Source of the DNA: Actinomadura terrae
GTDB lineage: Bacteria > Actinomycetota > Actinomycetes > Streptosporangiales > Streptosporangiaceae
Direction of reading: 5' to 3'
Assembly: GCF_022751215.1 (NCBI RefSeq)
Contig: NZ_JAICDG010000003.1
Coordinates: 1-64,000, forward strand
DNA: 64,000 nucleotides
In this document: positions 26,268-33,528 of the stretch, piece after piece
How the letters are laid out: the number at the start of each line of letters is the position of its first letter
Position numbering within the stretch: position 1 is the first letter of the stretch
The notes under the pieces: model-generated
What the model saw: only the letters and a program-made list of their open reading frames with translations
The model's database searches: none
What the model was told of the DNA's origin: nothing
Made by a program: the position numbers and the translations under genes

Positions 26268-27488
26268 ATGGACGGGCCGTGCCTGGTCCGGCGGGGGGCG
26301 CTCGGCGTGCTCGCGGCGGCGTTGTGCGGGGCGTTGAGCGTGCTGTCTCCAGATTCCGGGCATGTGGGGCTCGTAGCGGCGGCGCAGGACGTTCCTCCGT
26401 CGAAGTCGCCGCGGAGCGCGCGCGGTTCATCCGATGCGCGCGGGCCGTCCGGGAATGGGCCGGGGAATGGGGCGGGTGCCTCCGCGGGTGCGTCCGCGGA
26501 CGCTTCCTCAAGCGCGTCCTCCGGGGCGGTCGGGCGGGGACCGGTTTCCGGCCAGGGTTCGGTAAAGGGCAATGGTGGACCGGAAGTGCCGAACGGCCCG
26601 CGGACGGGCGCGGTGGAGGGCTCCAAGGCGCCGCCAGTGCCCGGTGGAATGGGCGATCCGAGCGCCGCGTCCGGCCATGGGCCCGAAGCGTCCCAGGTAA
26701 AGGCGCGGGCAAATGCGGGCAGCGACCCTTACGTGGTCACCCAGCGGGTTCTGCGGGCGTTCGACACGCCCGGCGTCATGGGGCCCGCCGGTCTGGTGGA
26801 AAGTCCGAAGCAAGCCGATCTGGTGGAAAGCCCGAAACACGCCGGTCCGGCGGAGAGCCCGAAGCAGGGCGGCACGGCCGTGGACTGCGCCCGGGCCAAG
26901 TGCGTGGCGCTGACCTTCGACGACGGGCCGATGGAGAGCACCCCCAAGCTGCTGGACATCCTCGCCGCGCGGCGGGTGCGGGCCACCTTCTTCCTCATCG
27001 GCAAGAACGCCGCCGAACGTCCCGAGCTGGTGCGGCGCGAGTACGCGGCGGGGCACGAGATCGCCAACCACAGCTACACGCACGCCGACCTCGGACACGC
27101 GCCGGAGGAAAAGGTCGACGCCGAGCTCACCGGCACGCAGGAGGCCATCCGGCGCGCGATCGGGATGACGCCGGTGCTGCTGCGTCCGCCGTACGGGTCG
27201 ACGGGGAAGCGGCTGACGTCGATCACGCGGCGGATGGGGCTGGCGCAGGTCCTGTGGACGGTCGATCCGCTCGACTGGGCGGTCCGCGACAGCCGCTCGG
27301 TGGAGCGGCGGGTGATGCGGTCGGTGCGGCCCGGCGACGTGGTGCTGATGCACGACATCCACCCGACGACGGTCGCGGCCGTGCCGAAGATCCTCGACCG
27401 GCTGGAGGAGGAGGGGTACGTGTTCGTCACGGTCACGGAGCTTTTCGGCGGGACTATGACGCCCGGCAAGGTCTACGCCCAGCGTTGA
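26268..27488 (+). CDS. Secreted polysaccharide deacetylase (NodB family)
   Basis: About 406 residues. An N-terminal hydrophobic segment (about 10-30) looks like a signal peptide or anchor; residues 35-205 are a Ser/Gly/Pro-rich linker; the NodB domain follows. Catalytic motifs: TFDDGP (216-221, metal Asp219 and base Asp218), HEIANHSYTH (His pair), RPPYG and LMHDIHPTT. It should remove N-acetyl groups from peptidoglycan or chitin-like polymer outside the cell. The linker holds three copies of (V/A)ESPK(Q/H) near residues 178-203. The last codons overlap a 52-bp noncoding repeat. ATG at 26268 chosen; GTG at 26262 possible. Confidence 0.9.
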   Translation: MDGPCLVRRGALGVLAAALCGALSVLSPDSGHVGLVAAAQDVPPSKSPRSARGSSDARGPSGNGPGNGAGASAGASADASSSASSGAVGRGPVSGQGSVKGNGGPEVPNGPRTGAVEGSKAPPVPGGMGDPSAASGHGPEASQVKARANAGSDPYVVTQRVLRAFDTPGVMGPAGLVESPKQADLVESPKHAGPAESPKQGGTAVDCARAKCVALTFDDGPMESTPKLLDILAARRVRATFFLIGKNAAERPELVRREYAAGHEIANHSYTHADLGHAPEEKVDAELTGTQEAIRRAIGMTPVLLRPPYGSTGKRLTSITRRMGLAQVLWTVDPLDWAVRDSRSVERRVMRSVRPGDVVLMHDIHPTTVAAVPKILDRLEEEGYVFVTVTELFGGTMTPGKVYAQR

Positions 27489-27654
27489 CGCCCGGCCTTC
27501 ACGTCCGGCGCCGAGGCCCCGGCTCTACGCCCAGCGTTGACGCCCGGTTCCACGTCCGGCGCCGAGGCCCAGGTCTACGCTCAGCGTTGCCGCCCGGTTC
27601 CACGTTCGGCGCTGAAGCCCGGTTCCACGTTCGGCGCCGAAGCCCGGCGTTGGC
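27471..27654. repeat. 52-bp tandem repeat over the deacetylase 3' end
   Basis: Units start near 27471, 27523 and 27573 with TCTACGCYCAGCGTTG, then CCCGG, then CACGTYCGGCGCYGA; a shorter 25-base sub-unit (CCCGGTTCCACGTTCGGCGC) is repeated once more from 27618. The first unit includes the last six codons and stop of the deacetylase gene, so the array seems to have grown from its 3' end. No gene lies within it. Confidence 0.8.
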
Positions 27655-27757
27655 GTCCGAGAGGCCTCGGGGCGGCGGCGACCCTGAGCGGGGGCCGGAC
27701 GGGTGGGGGGAAGGCCAGGGTCATCCCCGATGGTCGTGGGGAAGGGAGCCTCCGACC

Positions 27758-28294
27758 ATGGAGGGTATGGACAGCAGTTACGCGGCGGGCCATCTGCGGG
27801 TCTCGGACGCCGAGCGCGAGCCGGTCCTGGAGCGGCTCCAGGAGGCCTACGCCGAGGGGCGGATCGACCACGACGAGTTCGACATGCGCGTCCACCTGGC
27901 CATGACGGCCAAGACGCGCGACGACCTGGGGACGGTGACGCGCGACCTGGTCCCCGTCCAGCAGCGGGGGGCGCTGCTCCCGGGGGCCGTGCCGGGGCAG
28001 CCGACCGGGGAGGACCGGATGCTCGCGGCGGCCGCGCACGCCGTCGCGGTGCCGACGTTGTTCGTGGGACCGCTGGTGCTGATGCTGCTCAGCGGGAAGC
28101 GGTCGGAGTATGTGCGGACGCAGGCGAAGGAGGCGGTGAACTTCCAGGTGACGCTGCTGCTCGTCACGATCGTCACGTTCGGTGTCGGCGGGCTGCTGTA
28201 CGCGGTGGCCTGGATCTTCGCGGCGATCGCGGCGGTGTACGCGCTGACCGGCCAGTCGTTCCGCTACCCCTGGATCCTGCGGCTGGTGCGGTAA
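27758..28294 (+). CDS. DUF1707/DUF4870 membrane protein
   Basis: A 178-residue protein. Residues about 10-62 are DUF1707 (LRVSDAEREPVLERLQEAYA then IDHDEFDMRVHLAMTAKT), a small domain typical of actinobacterial membrane or SHOCT-like proteins. The C-terminal half is DUF4870/Tic20-like with membrane segments near 95-115 and 130-165 (EAVNFQVTLLLVTIVTFGV). Function unknown. GGGAG sits ten bases before the ATG at 27758. A hairpin closes the gene right after its stop. Confidence 0.88.
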   Translation: MEGMDSSYAAGHLRVSDAEREPVLERLQEAYAEGRIDHDEFDMRVHLAMTAKTRDDLGTVTRDLVPVQQRGALLPGAVPGQPTGEDRMLAAAAHAVAVPTLFVGPLVLMLLSGKRSEYVRTQAKEAVNFQVTLLLVTIVTFGVGGLLYAVAWIFAAIAAVYALTGQSFRYPWILRLVR

Positions 28295-28299
28295 CGATT

Positions 28300-28320
28300 C
28301 GCTTCCGGCTGACGGAAGCG
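28300..28320 (+). terminator. Hairpin after the DUF1707 gene
   Basis: CGCTTCCG-GCTGA-CGGAAGCG, six bases after the stop codon: an 8-bp perfect stem with a 5-base loop. No T-run. Confidence 0.65.
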
Positions 28321-28524
28321 GCGAACGGGTTTGTCGCCGTGCGCCTTCGGGGAAAGGTTGACGTGGCCGCCTCTACGCGGCACCGTCGCCACCTGGAGAG
28401 GGCTGCTCGGAGATGCACGCATGCGTTGTGGCTTTATTCCCCTCTCGACCTGTGATGACCCTAACGTCCGAGTTACATGGAACGTACATGGGATGATCGA
28501 TTTACTGTGTCCGGGGAGGGGTAG

Positions 28525-29892
28525 ATGACGGAGCTTGCGATCAAGGGCGATCACCAGCGGGCGGTGGAGTCGCTCAAGAGGTCCTACGAGGCGATTCCGG
28601 CGGGGGCACCGGTGCGGCTCGCGAAGCGGACCTCGAACCTGTTCCGGTGGCGCGACCCCTCGGAGGCGCCCGGCCTGGACGTGTCCGGGTTCGACCGGGT
28701 GCTGAGCGTGGACGCCGAGGAGCGCACGGCGCAGGTCCAGGGCATGACGACCTATGAGGCGCTGGTGGACGCCACGCTGCCGCACGGGCTGATGCCGACG
28801 GTCGTCCCGCAGCTGAAGACGATCACGCTGGGCGGCGCGGTGACCGGGCTCGGGATCGAGTCCACCTCGTTCCGGGACGGCCTGCCGCACGAGGGCGTGC
28901 TGGAGATGGACGTCCTGACCGGGGACGGCCAGATCGTCACGGCGTCCCGCGACAACGAGCACTCCGACCTGTTCTACGGCTTCCCCAACTCCTACGGGAC
29001 GCTCGGCTACAGCCTGCGGCTGAAGATCGAACTGCGGCCGGTGCGGCCGTACGTGCGGCTCCGCCACCTGCGGTTCGGCGACGCGACCGTGCTGGCGAAG
29101 GCGATGGCGGAGATCACCGAGTCGGGGGTCTACGAGGGTGAGACCGTCGACTTCATGGACGGGACGGTCTTCAGCAAGGCCGAGCAGTACATCACGCTCG
29201 GTTTCTTCGCCGACGACGCGCCCTACACGTCCGACTACAAGGGCCAGAAGATCTACTACCGGTCGATCCAGGAGCGCTCGATCGACTTCCTGACGATCCG
29301 CGACTACATCTGGCGCTGGGACACCGACTGGTTCTGGTGCTCGGGCGCGTTCGGCGTGCAGAACCCGACCGTCAGGCGGCTGTGGCCCGACAAGTACAAG
29401 CGCTCGGACGTGTACCGCAAGCTCGTCGCCTACGACCGCCGCTACCATCTGGTGGCGCGCGTGGAGCGCTGGCGCGGGCTGCGGCCGCGTGAGGACGTCA
29501 TCCAGGACATCGAGGTCCCCGTCGAGCGGCTGCCGGAGTTCCTGGAGTTCTTCCACGACGAGGTCGGGATGAGCCCCATCTGGCTCTGCCCGCTCCGGGC
29601 GAAGGAGCGGTGGCCGCTCTACCCCCTCGAAGTGGGCCGGACGTATGTGAACGCGGGTTTCTGGGGCACGGTGCGGCTCCCACCGGGACGCATCCCCGAG
29701 CACCACAACCGGCTGATCGAACGCGAGGTCGCCGCGCTGGAAGGGCACAAGTCGCTGTACTCGACCGCGTTCTACGCCCGGGACGAGTTCTGGCGGTACT
29801 ACGACGGGGAGACCTACCGGCGCCTCAAGGGGACCTACGATTCCCGGGGTCGGCTGCTGGACCTCTACGACAAGTGCGTGCGTGGACGCTGA
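28525..29892 (+). CDS. tmsA: FAD-linked reductase for 10-methyl fatty acid synthesis
   Basis: A 455-residue FAD-binding oxidoreductase of the DHCR24-like family. The FAD domain shows TLGGAVTGLGIESTSFRDGL; further blocks LTGDGQIVTASRDNEHSDLF and NSYGTLGYSLRLKIELRPV are family-typical. In actinobacteria this protein (TmsA/BfaA) reduces 10-methylene-stearoyl phospholipid to 10-methylstearoyl (tuberculostearoyl). The neighbouring gene encodes the matching methyltransferase. GGGGAGGGG precedes the ATG by three bases. Its partner follows after 70 bases in the same direction. 10-Methyl C18 acid is a chemotaxonomic marker of Actinomadura-like genera. Confidence 0.9.
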   Translation: MTELAIKGDHQRAVESLKRSYEAIPAGAPVRLAKRTSNLFRWRDPSEAPGLDVSGFDRVLSVDAEERTAQVQGMTTYEALVDATLPHGLMPTVVPQLKTITLGGAVTGLGIESTSFRDGLPHEGVLEMDVLTGDGQIVTASRDNEHSDLFYGFPNSYGTLGYSLRLKIELRPVRPYVRLRHLRFGDATVLAKAMAEITESGVYEGETVDFMDGTVFSKAEQYITLGFFADDAPYTSDYKGQKIYYRSIQERSIDFLTIRDYIWRWDTDWFWCSGAFGVQNPTVRRLWPDKYKRSDVYRKLVAYDRRYHLVARVERWRGLRPREDVIQDIEVPVERLPEFLEFFHDEVGMSPIWLCPLRAKERWPLYPLEVGRTYVNAGFWGTVRLPPGRIPEHHNRLIEREVAALEGHKSLYSTAFYARDEFWRYYDGETYRRLKGTYDSRGRLLDLYDKCVRGR

Positions 29893-29962
29893 CCGGGCGT
29901 CCGATCGGGGGGTGCCTCGGAGGGCTGGTGGCCGACGGGGCGGAGAGACAGGAGGGATCAAG

Positions 29963-31228
29963 ATGACGCTGGCCAGGGTCTTCGAGCAGCTCGCCGGGGC
30001 TGAGGCGCCAGTGGAGTTCACGGCCTACGACGGGTCCCGGGCGGGGGTGCCGGGCGCCGACATCCGGTTCGACGTGCGCTCCCCGTACGCGGTGTCCTAC
30101 CTGCTGCATTCGCCCGGGGCGCTGGGCCTGGCCCGCGCCTATGTCAGCGGCATGATCGACGTCAGCGGCGACATGGTGCGGGCGCTGACGACGATGCAGC
30201 AGGTGCTCGGCGACGTGACGCCCCGCGACAAGGCGCGGATCGTCGCCGGGGTGCTGGGCGACCCGCTGCTGCGCGCGGCGATGTCGCGCCGGCTGGACCC
30301 GCCGCCGCAGGAGGCGCCGTTCAGCCGCGTCCCCACGTGGCTGCGGCACTCCAAGCGCCGTGACGCGAAGGCGATCTCGCACCACTACGACGTGTCGAAC
30401 ACGTTCTACGAGTGGGTGCTGGGCCCGTCCATGGCCTACACCTGCGCGTGTTACCCGTCCGAGGACGCGACGCTGGAGCAGGCGCAGTTCCACAAGCACG
30501 ACCTGGTGGCGAAGAAGCTCGGGCTGAAGCCCGGGATGCGGCTGCTGGACGTGGGCTGCGGCTGGGGCGGCATGGTGATGCACGCCGCCAAGGAGTACGG
30601 CGTGCGGGCCCTCGGGGTGACGCTGTCCAAGCAGCAGGCGGAGTGGGCGCAGAAGGCGATCGCCGACCGCGGCCTGTCCGACCTGGCGGAGGTCCGGCAC
30701 CTGGACTACCGGGACGTGTCCGAGACCGGCTTCGACGCGGTCAGCTCGATCGGGCTCACCGAGCACATCGGCAAGAAGAACCTGCCGTCCTACTTCGGGT
30801 TCCTGTACGGCAAGCTCAAGCCGGGCGGGCGGATGCTGAACCACACCATCACCCGTCCCGACAACGCGGCGCCCGCCATCAAGCAGGGCGGGTTCATCAA
30901 CCGGTACGTGTTCCCCGACGGCGAGCTGGAGGGCCCCGGGTACGTCCAGTCGCAGATGAACGACGCGGGCTTCGAGATCCGCCATCAGGAGAACCTCCGC
31001 GAGCACTACGCGCGGACGCTCACCGGCTGGGTCGAGAACCTCGACGCGCACTGGGACGAGGCCGTCGCCGAGGTCGGCGAGGGCACGGCGCGGGTGTGGC
31101 GCGTGTACATGGCGGGCTGCGTGATCGGGTTCAACCAGAACTGGATCCAGCTGCACCAGACGCTCGGCGTCAAGCTGGACGACGACGGCGGCAGCCACAT
31201 GCCGCTGCGTCCCGACTGGGGAGTGTGA
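29963..31228 (+). CDS. tmsB: SAM-dependent methyltransferase for 10-methylene fatty acid synthesis
   Basis: A 421-residue cyclopropane-synthase-like methyltransferase. The SAM motif is LLDVGCGWGGMVMHAA (about residues 194-209), preceded by HYDVSNTFYEWVLGPSM and YTCACYP, and followed by SSIGLTEHIGKKN, all family hallmarks. TmsB transfers a methylene group from SAM to the double bond of oleoyl phospholipids; TmsA then reduces it. GGAGG lies eight bases before the ATG. A strong hairpin follows the stop. A third gene, tmsC, found in some operons, is not here. Confidence 0.92.
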   Translation: MTLARVFEQLAGAEAPVEFTAYDGSRAGVPGADIRFDVRSPYAVSYLLHSPGALGLARAYVSGMIDVSGDMVRALTTMQQVLGDVTPRDKARIVAGVLGDPLLRAAMSRRLDPPPQEAPFSRVPTWLRHSKRRDAKAISHHYDVSNTFYEWVLGPSMAYTCACYPSEDATLEQAQFHKHDLVAKKLGLKPGMRLLDVGCGWGGMVMHAAKEYGVRALGVTLSKQQAEWAQKAIADRGLSDLAEVRHLDYRDVSETGFDAVSSIGLTEHIGKKNLPSYFGFLYGKLKPGGRMLNHTITRPDNAAPAIKQGGFINRYVFPDGELEGPGYVQSQMNDAGFEIRHQENLREHYARTLTGWVENLDAHWDEAVAEVGEGTARVWRVYMAGCVIGFNQNWIQLHQTLGVKLDDDGGSHMPLRPDWGV

Positions 31229-31249
31229 CCAGGGAGTCGCTCCCCGCGG

Positions 31250-31289
31250 GACGACGAGCCGGCCGGACGCCTTGGGCCGGCTCGTCGTC
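31250..31289. terminator. Bidirectional terminator after tmsB
   Basis: 15-bp perfect stem: GACGACGAGCCGGCC (31250-31264) pairs with 31275-31289. It lies between converging tmsB and the PEBP gene and could serve both strands. Confidence 0.8.
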
Positions 31290-31340
31290 GTCCGGCGGCG
31301 GTCAGGACGCGGCGCGCCCCGGCCGCGCGCCTTCGCCGCG

Positions 31341-31430
31341 CGTGCCGCGCGTTACCCGTGCTGCCCGCGTTTCCGCTGTTTCTTCGTGTTACCTGTGTTT
31401 CTCGTGCTCCCGGCGTTTCGCGTGTTCCTT
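31341..31430. repeat. Ten degenerate 9-bp units
   Basis: A 9-base period running ten times, consensus close to GTGTTNCCG (for example GTGTTACCT, GTGTTTCTC, GTGCTCCCG, GTGTTCCTT from 31386 on). Pyrimidine-rich on the plus strand. In one plus frame it would encode a V-x-x hydrophobic tripeptide repeat, but there is no start or conserved flank, so I call it a simple repeat, 18 bases beyond the PEBP gene's stop. Confidence 0.75.
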
Positions 31431-31447
31431 TCGGGCTGCCGGACGGC

Positions 31448-32080
31448 TCACGATTCCCCGGACACGGCGGTCGAGCCGATGGACGCCTTCATGATGGCCT
31501 GGGCGGCCGTCCGGATGGAGGAGTTCTGGTTGAGTTCCGACAGGGTCGCCTTGTTCAGCGCGTAGACCGTGAACTCGTAGGTGTTGATCGAGGACGGCGA
31601 GCAGGGGCCCTGGTATCCGAACAGGCTCGCGCTGCCGCGGTAGTAGATCTGCCTCGACCCGGCGGGGACGGTGGGCTGGTAGACGTGCTCGACATTCTGC
31701 GGGAGCGAGCCCACGGTCGCCGGAATGTCGTAGATGATCCAGTGCAGCAGGGCGTTGTTGTCGAGGTCGCGCATGATGATCGCGTAGCTCTTGGCCTCGG
31801 CGGGCCCGCCCGTCCACGTGAACGGCGGCGACTCGTTCTTCTGGGCCGGGTCGCCGCTGCCGTCGCTGGTGCACAGGTGGACCTTGGGGATCATCCCGCC
31901 GGGACGGAAGGCGCTGCTGGTGATGGAGAACGCGGCCCTCGGGGCGGTCGGGGACGCGGCGGCGCGGGACGAGCCGGCGGGGGACGTCGCGGCGGGGGAC
32001 GAGGCGGCGTCGGCGGCGGTCGCGGTGCCGACGGTTCCCGCGGCGAGCAGTGTGCAGAACAGGACTCGGCTGGTGATCAC
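31448..32080 (-). CDS. Secreted PEBP/YbhB-family protein
   Basis: A 210-residue protein. The GTG at 32080 has GAGGAGC upstream and opens a signal peptide (CTLLAAGTVGTATAADA), then an Ala/Ser-rich stretch, then a phosphatidylethanolamine-binding-like fold: SPPFTWTGGPAEAKSYAIIM, DLDNNALLHWIIYDIP, GYQGPCSP and YEFTVYALN. Bacterial members (YbhB/YbcL) are of uncertain role; in this one export is likely. The 9-bp repeat and a terminator lie beyond its 3' end. Confidence 0.9.
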   Translation of the reverse strand: MITSRVLFCTLLAAGTVGTATAADAASSPAATSPAGSSRAAASPTAPRAAFSITSSAFRPGGMIPKVHLCTSDGSGDPAQKNESPPFTWTGGPAEAKSYAIIMRDLDNNALLHWIIYDIPATVGSLPQNVEHVYQPTVPAGSRQIYYRGSASLFGYQGPCSPSSINTYEFTVYALNKATLSELNQNSSIRTAAQAIMKASIGSTAVSGES

Positions 32081-32452
32081 GGGGTGCTCCTCAGAAGGAC
32101 GGTTCCGGATTCGGTGCTCCCCCCGTTTACCCCTGATATTCACGTTGGTCGTCTCGTAGTGTAGGGACAGCGCTTTCGGGGCGCCACCGTCCCGTCCCGG
32201 CCGACCCGGTCGAGTAGGAAACTTCTGGGCACTTCTCGGGCTTTTGTTGGCATCTGCGGCGTACGCCGGCGCCCGTGCCGCGCCATTGTGGCAGGGAAAT
32301 ACAGATCGCCGTGGCACGCATCGACAAAGGCGAACACAATCGGCGGGGATGGCGGGCCGCCGCGGTCGCCGGTGAAAAGCGAAAGGCCGGGCAATTCCCG
32401 CGGCCGAGATCATCGGGCTCGGCCGCGGGGCGCCCGGCCCCGCGTGAAGCGG
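32081..32452. other. Intergenic region upstream of the PEBP gene
   Basis: Holds the PEBP promoter region: TACACT on the minus strand at 32163-32158 is a candidate -10, about 78 bases from the start codon. Closer to 32453 is the terminator of the lipoprotein gene (separate entry). No ORF here is convincing. Confidence 0.4.
32397..32429 (-). terminator. Hairpin after the lipoprotein gene
   Basis: 12-bp perfect stem CCCGCGGCCGAG / CTCGGCCGCGGG with a 9-base loop, 23 bases past the stop at 32453 on the minus strand. Confidence 0.7.
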
Positions 32453-33154
32453 TCAGAGGAGTTCGAGCGTTCCCATGATCTGGTCGGCGTTGCCCGGCAT
32501 CTCGCCGTCCCTGGCCGTGACGGTCAGCGAGCAGGCCCGGGAGCCGTCGGCGACCTGGACCTGGCGGCCGGTGAGGGTGCCCGCGGCGGTCCGCAGGGTG
32601 TAGGTCGTGCGGATGCCGGCGCGGCCGGCGACGGTCGTCCGGGTGATCTCGACGTCCTGCGCGCCGAGCTGGCTCATGCCGGCCCGGGTGCCGGCCTCCA
32701 GCGCCTCGACCGAGGAGACGGGGGTCGGCGTGCAGAGCGCGTTGACGTTGGTGGCGTAGCCGCGCTCGGCGGCCCTGGTCTCGACCGCGTACACGGCCTT
32801 CTGCTTCTCCAGGGAGGCGAAGCTCTGCCGGAGCAGCTCCTCGTTCGCGCCCTGGAGGCCGAGGCGCTTGAGGCCCTGCTCGGCCTCGCCGCTGGTGAGG
32901 TCGATCTCCATCCAGCCGTCCGGGATCGACATGCGGACGCCGTTCTCGGGCCCGCCGACGGTCTTCCAGCCGGCGGGCGTGCCGCCGTTCGTCGAGGCGG
33001 ACGAGGGCGGCGACGAGGGCTGGGACGGGGCGCTGCTGGGCGGGGTGGGCGGGGCCGGGGGCGCGGCCTCGTCCTTCTTGTCGCCCAGGCAACCGGTGAG
33101 GGAGAGGGCGGCTGCGGTGCCCACGACCGCGCAGGCGATCAACCGGCGGACCAT
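32453..33154 (-). CDS. Lipoprotein of unknown function
   Basis: A 233-residue protein. The signal peptide ends in the lipobox LTGC (residues 19-22), so it is exported and lipid-anchored. A Pro/Ser linker (about 30-58) precedes a domain with GVRMSIPDGWMEIDL, reminiscent of the LpqN/PsbP-like fold seen in actinobacterial lipoproteins, but I am not sure of that assignment. Function unknown. The ATG is 374 bases away from the divergent glycosyltransferase. Confidence 0.82.
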   Translation of the reverse strand: MVRRLIACAVVGTAAALSLTGCLGDKKDEAAPPAPPTPPSSAPSQPSSPPSSASTNGGTPAGWKTVGGPENGVRMSIPDGWMEIDLTSGEAEQGLKRLGLQGANEELLRQSFASLEKQKAVYAVETRAAERGYATNVNALCTPTPVSSVEALEAGTRAGMSQLGAQDVEITRTTVAGRAGIRTTYTLRTAAGTLTGRQVQVADGSRACSLTVTARDGEMPGNADQIMGTLELL

Positions 33155-33528
33155 CAGGGGGTTCCTTTCGCAACACAGTGTGTGGAAAAGAGATGCTTTA
33201 TCCGTCCACTCGGTTCAACCCTCGCTGTGTGACCTGTGTCACGTCGACCCATGTCCGGGAGGGGAGTTCGGGACGCACTTGTCCGGTTCGTCCGCCCTGG
33301 TTAGGACGATCCAGCCCGGATGCCGGAGTTCGAGTCGAAAGCCCGGCCACGGCGGGACGAGCCGGCGAAGCTCCGGTGAACGTTGGGCGGTGACCCGGCC
33401 GGGTACGGGAGACGGCGGGCACGGGCCGCCTAGCGTGACCGTGGGGGACCCGCCGCCGCGCGGCCGCCTCCACCGCGCCGCCGCCCCCTCCACCACACTC
33501 CGTCGACCAGCACCCCGGGGAGCCTGCC
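33155..33528. promoter_or_regulatory. Divergent promoter region with a CRP-like site
   Basis: Between the lipoprotein and glycosyltransferase genes. TGTGA-CCTGTG-TCACG (33228-33243) matches the CRP/Fnr-family consensus TGTGA-N6-TCACA with one mismatch. A perfect ACACAGTGTGT palindrome sits at 33173-33183, close to the lipoprotein start. TTGAAC on the minus strand (33217-33212) could be a -35. No gene lies in the stretch. Confidence 0.5.

Noticed and set aside
31341..31430. Hydrophobic repeat peptide gene
   Set aside because: No start codon with a binding site and no conserved flanks; the 9-base period alone gives the pattern.
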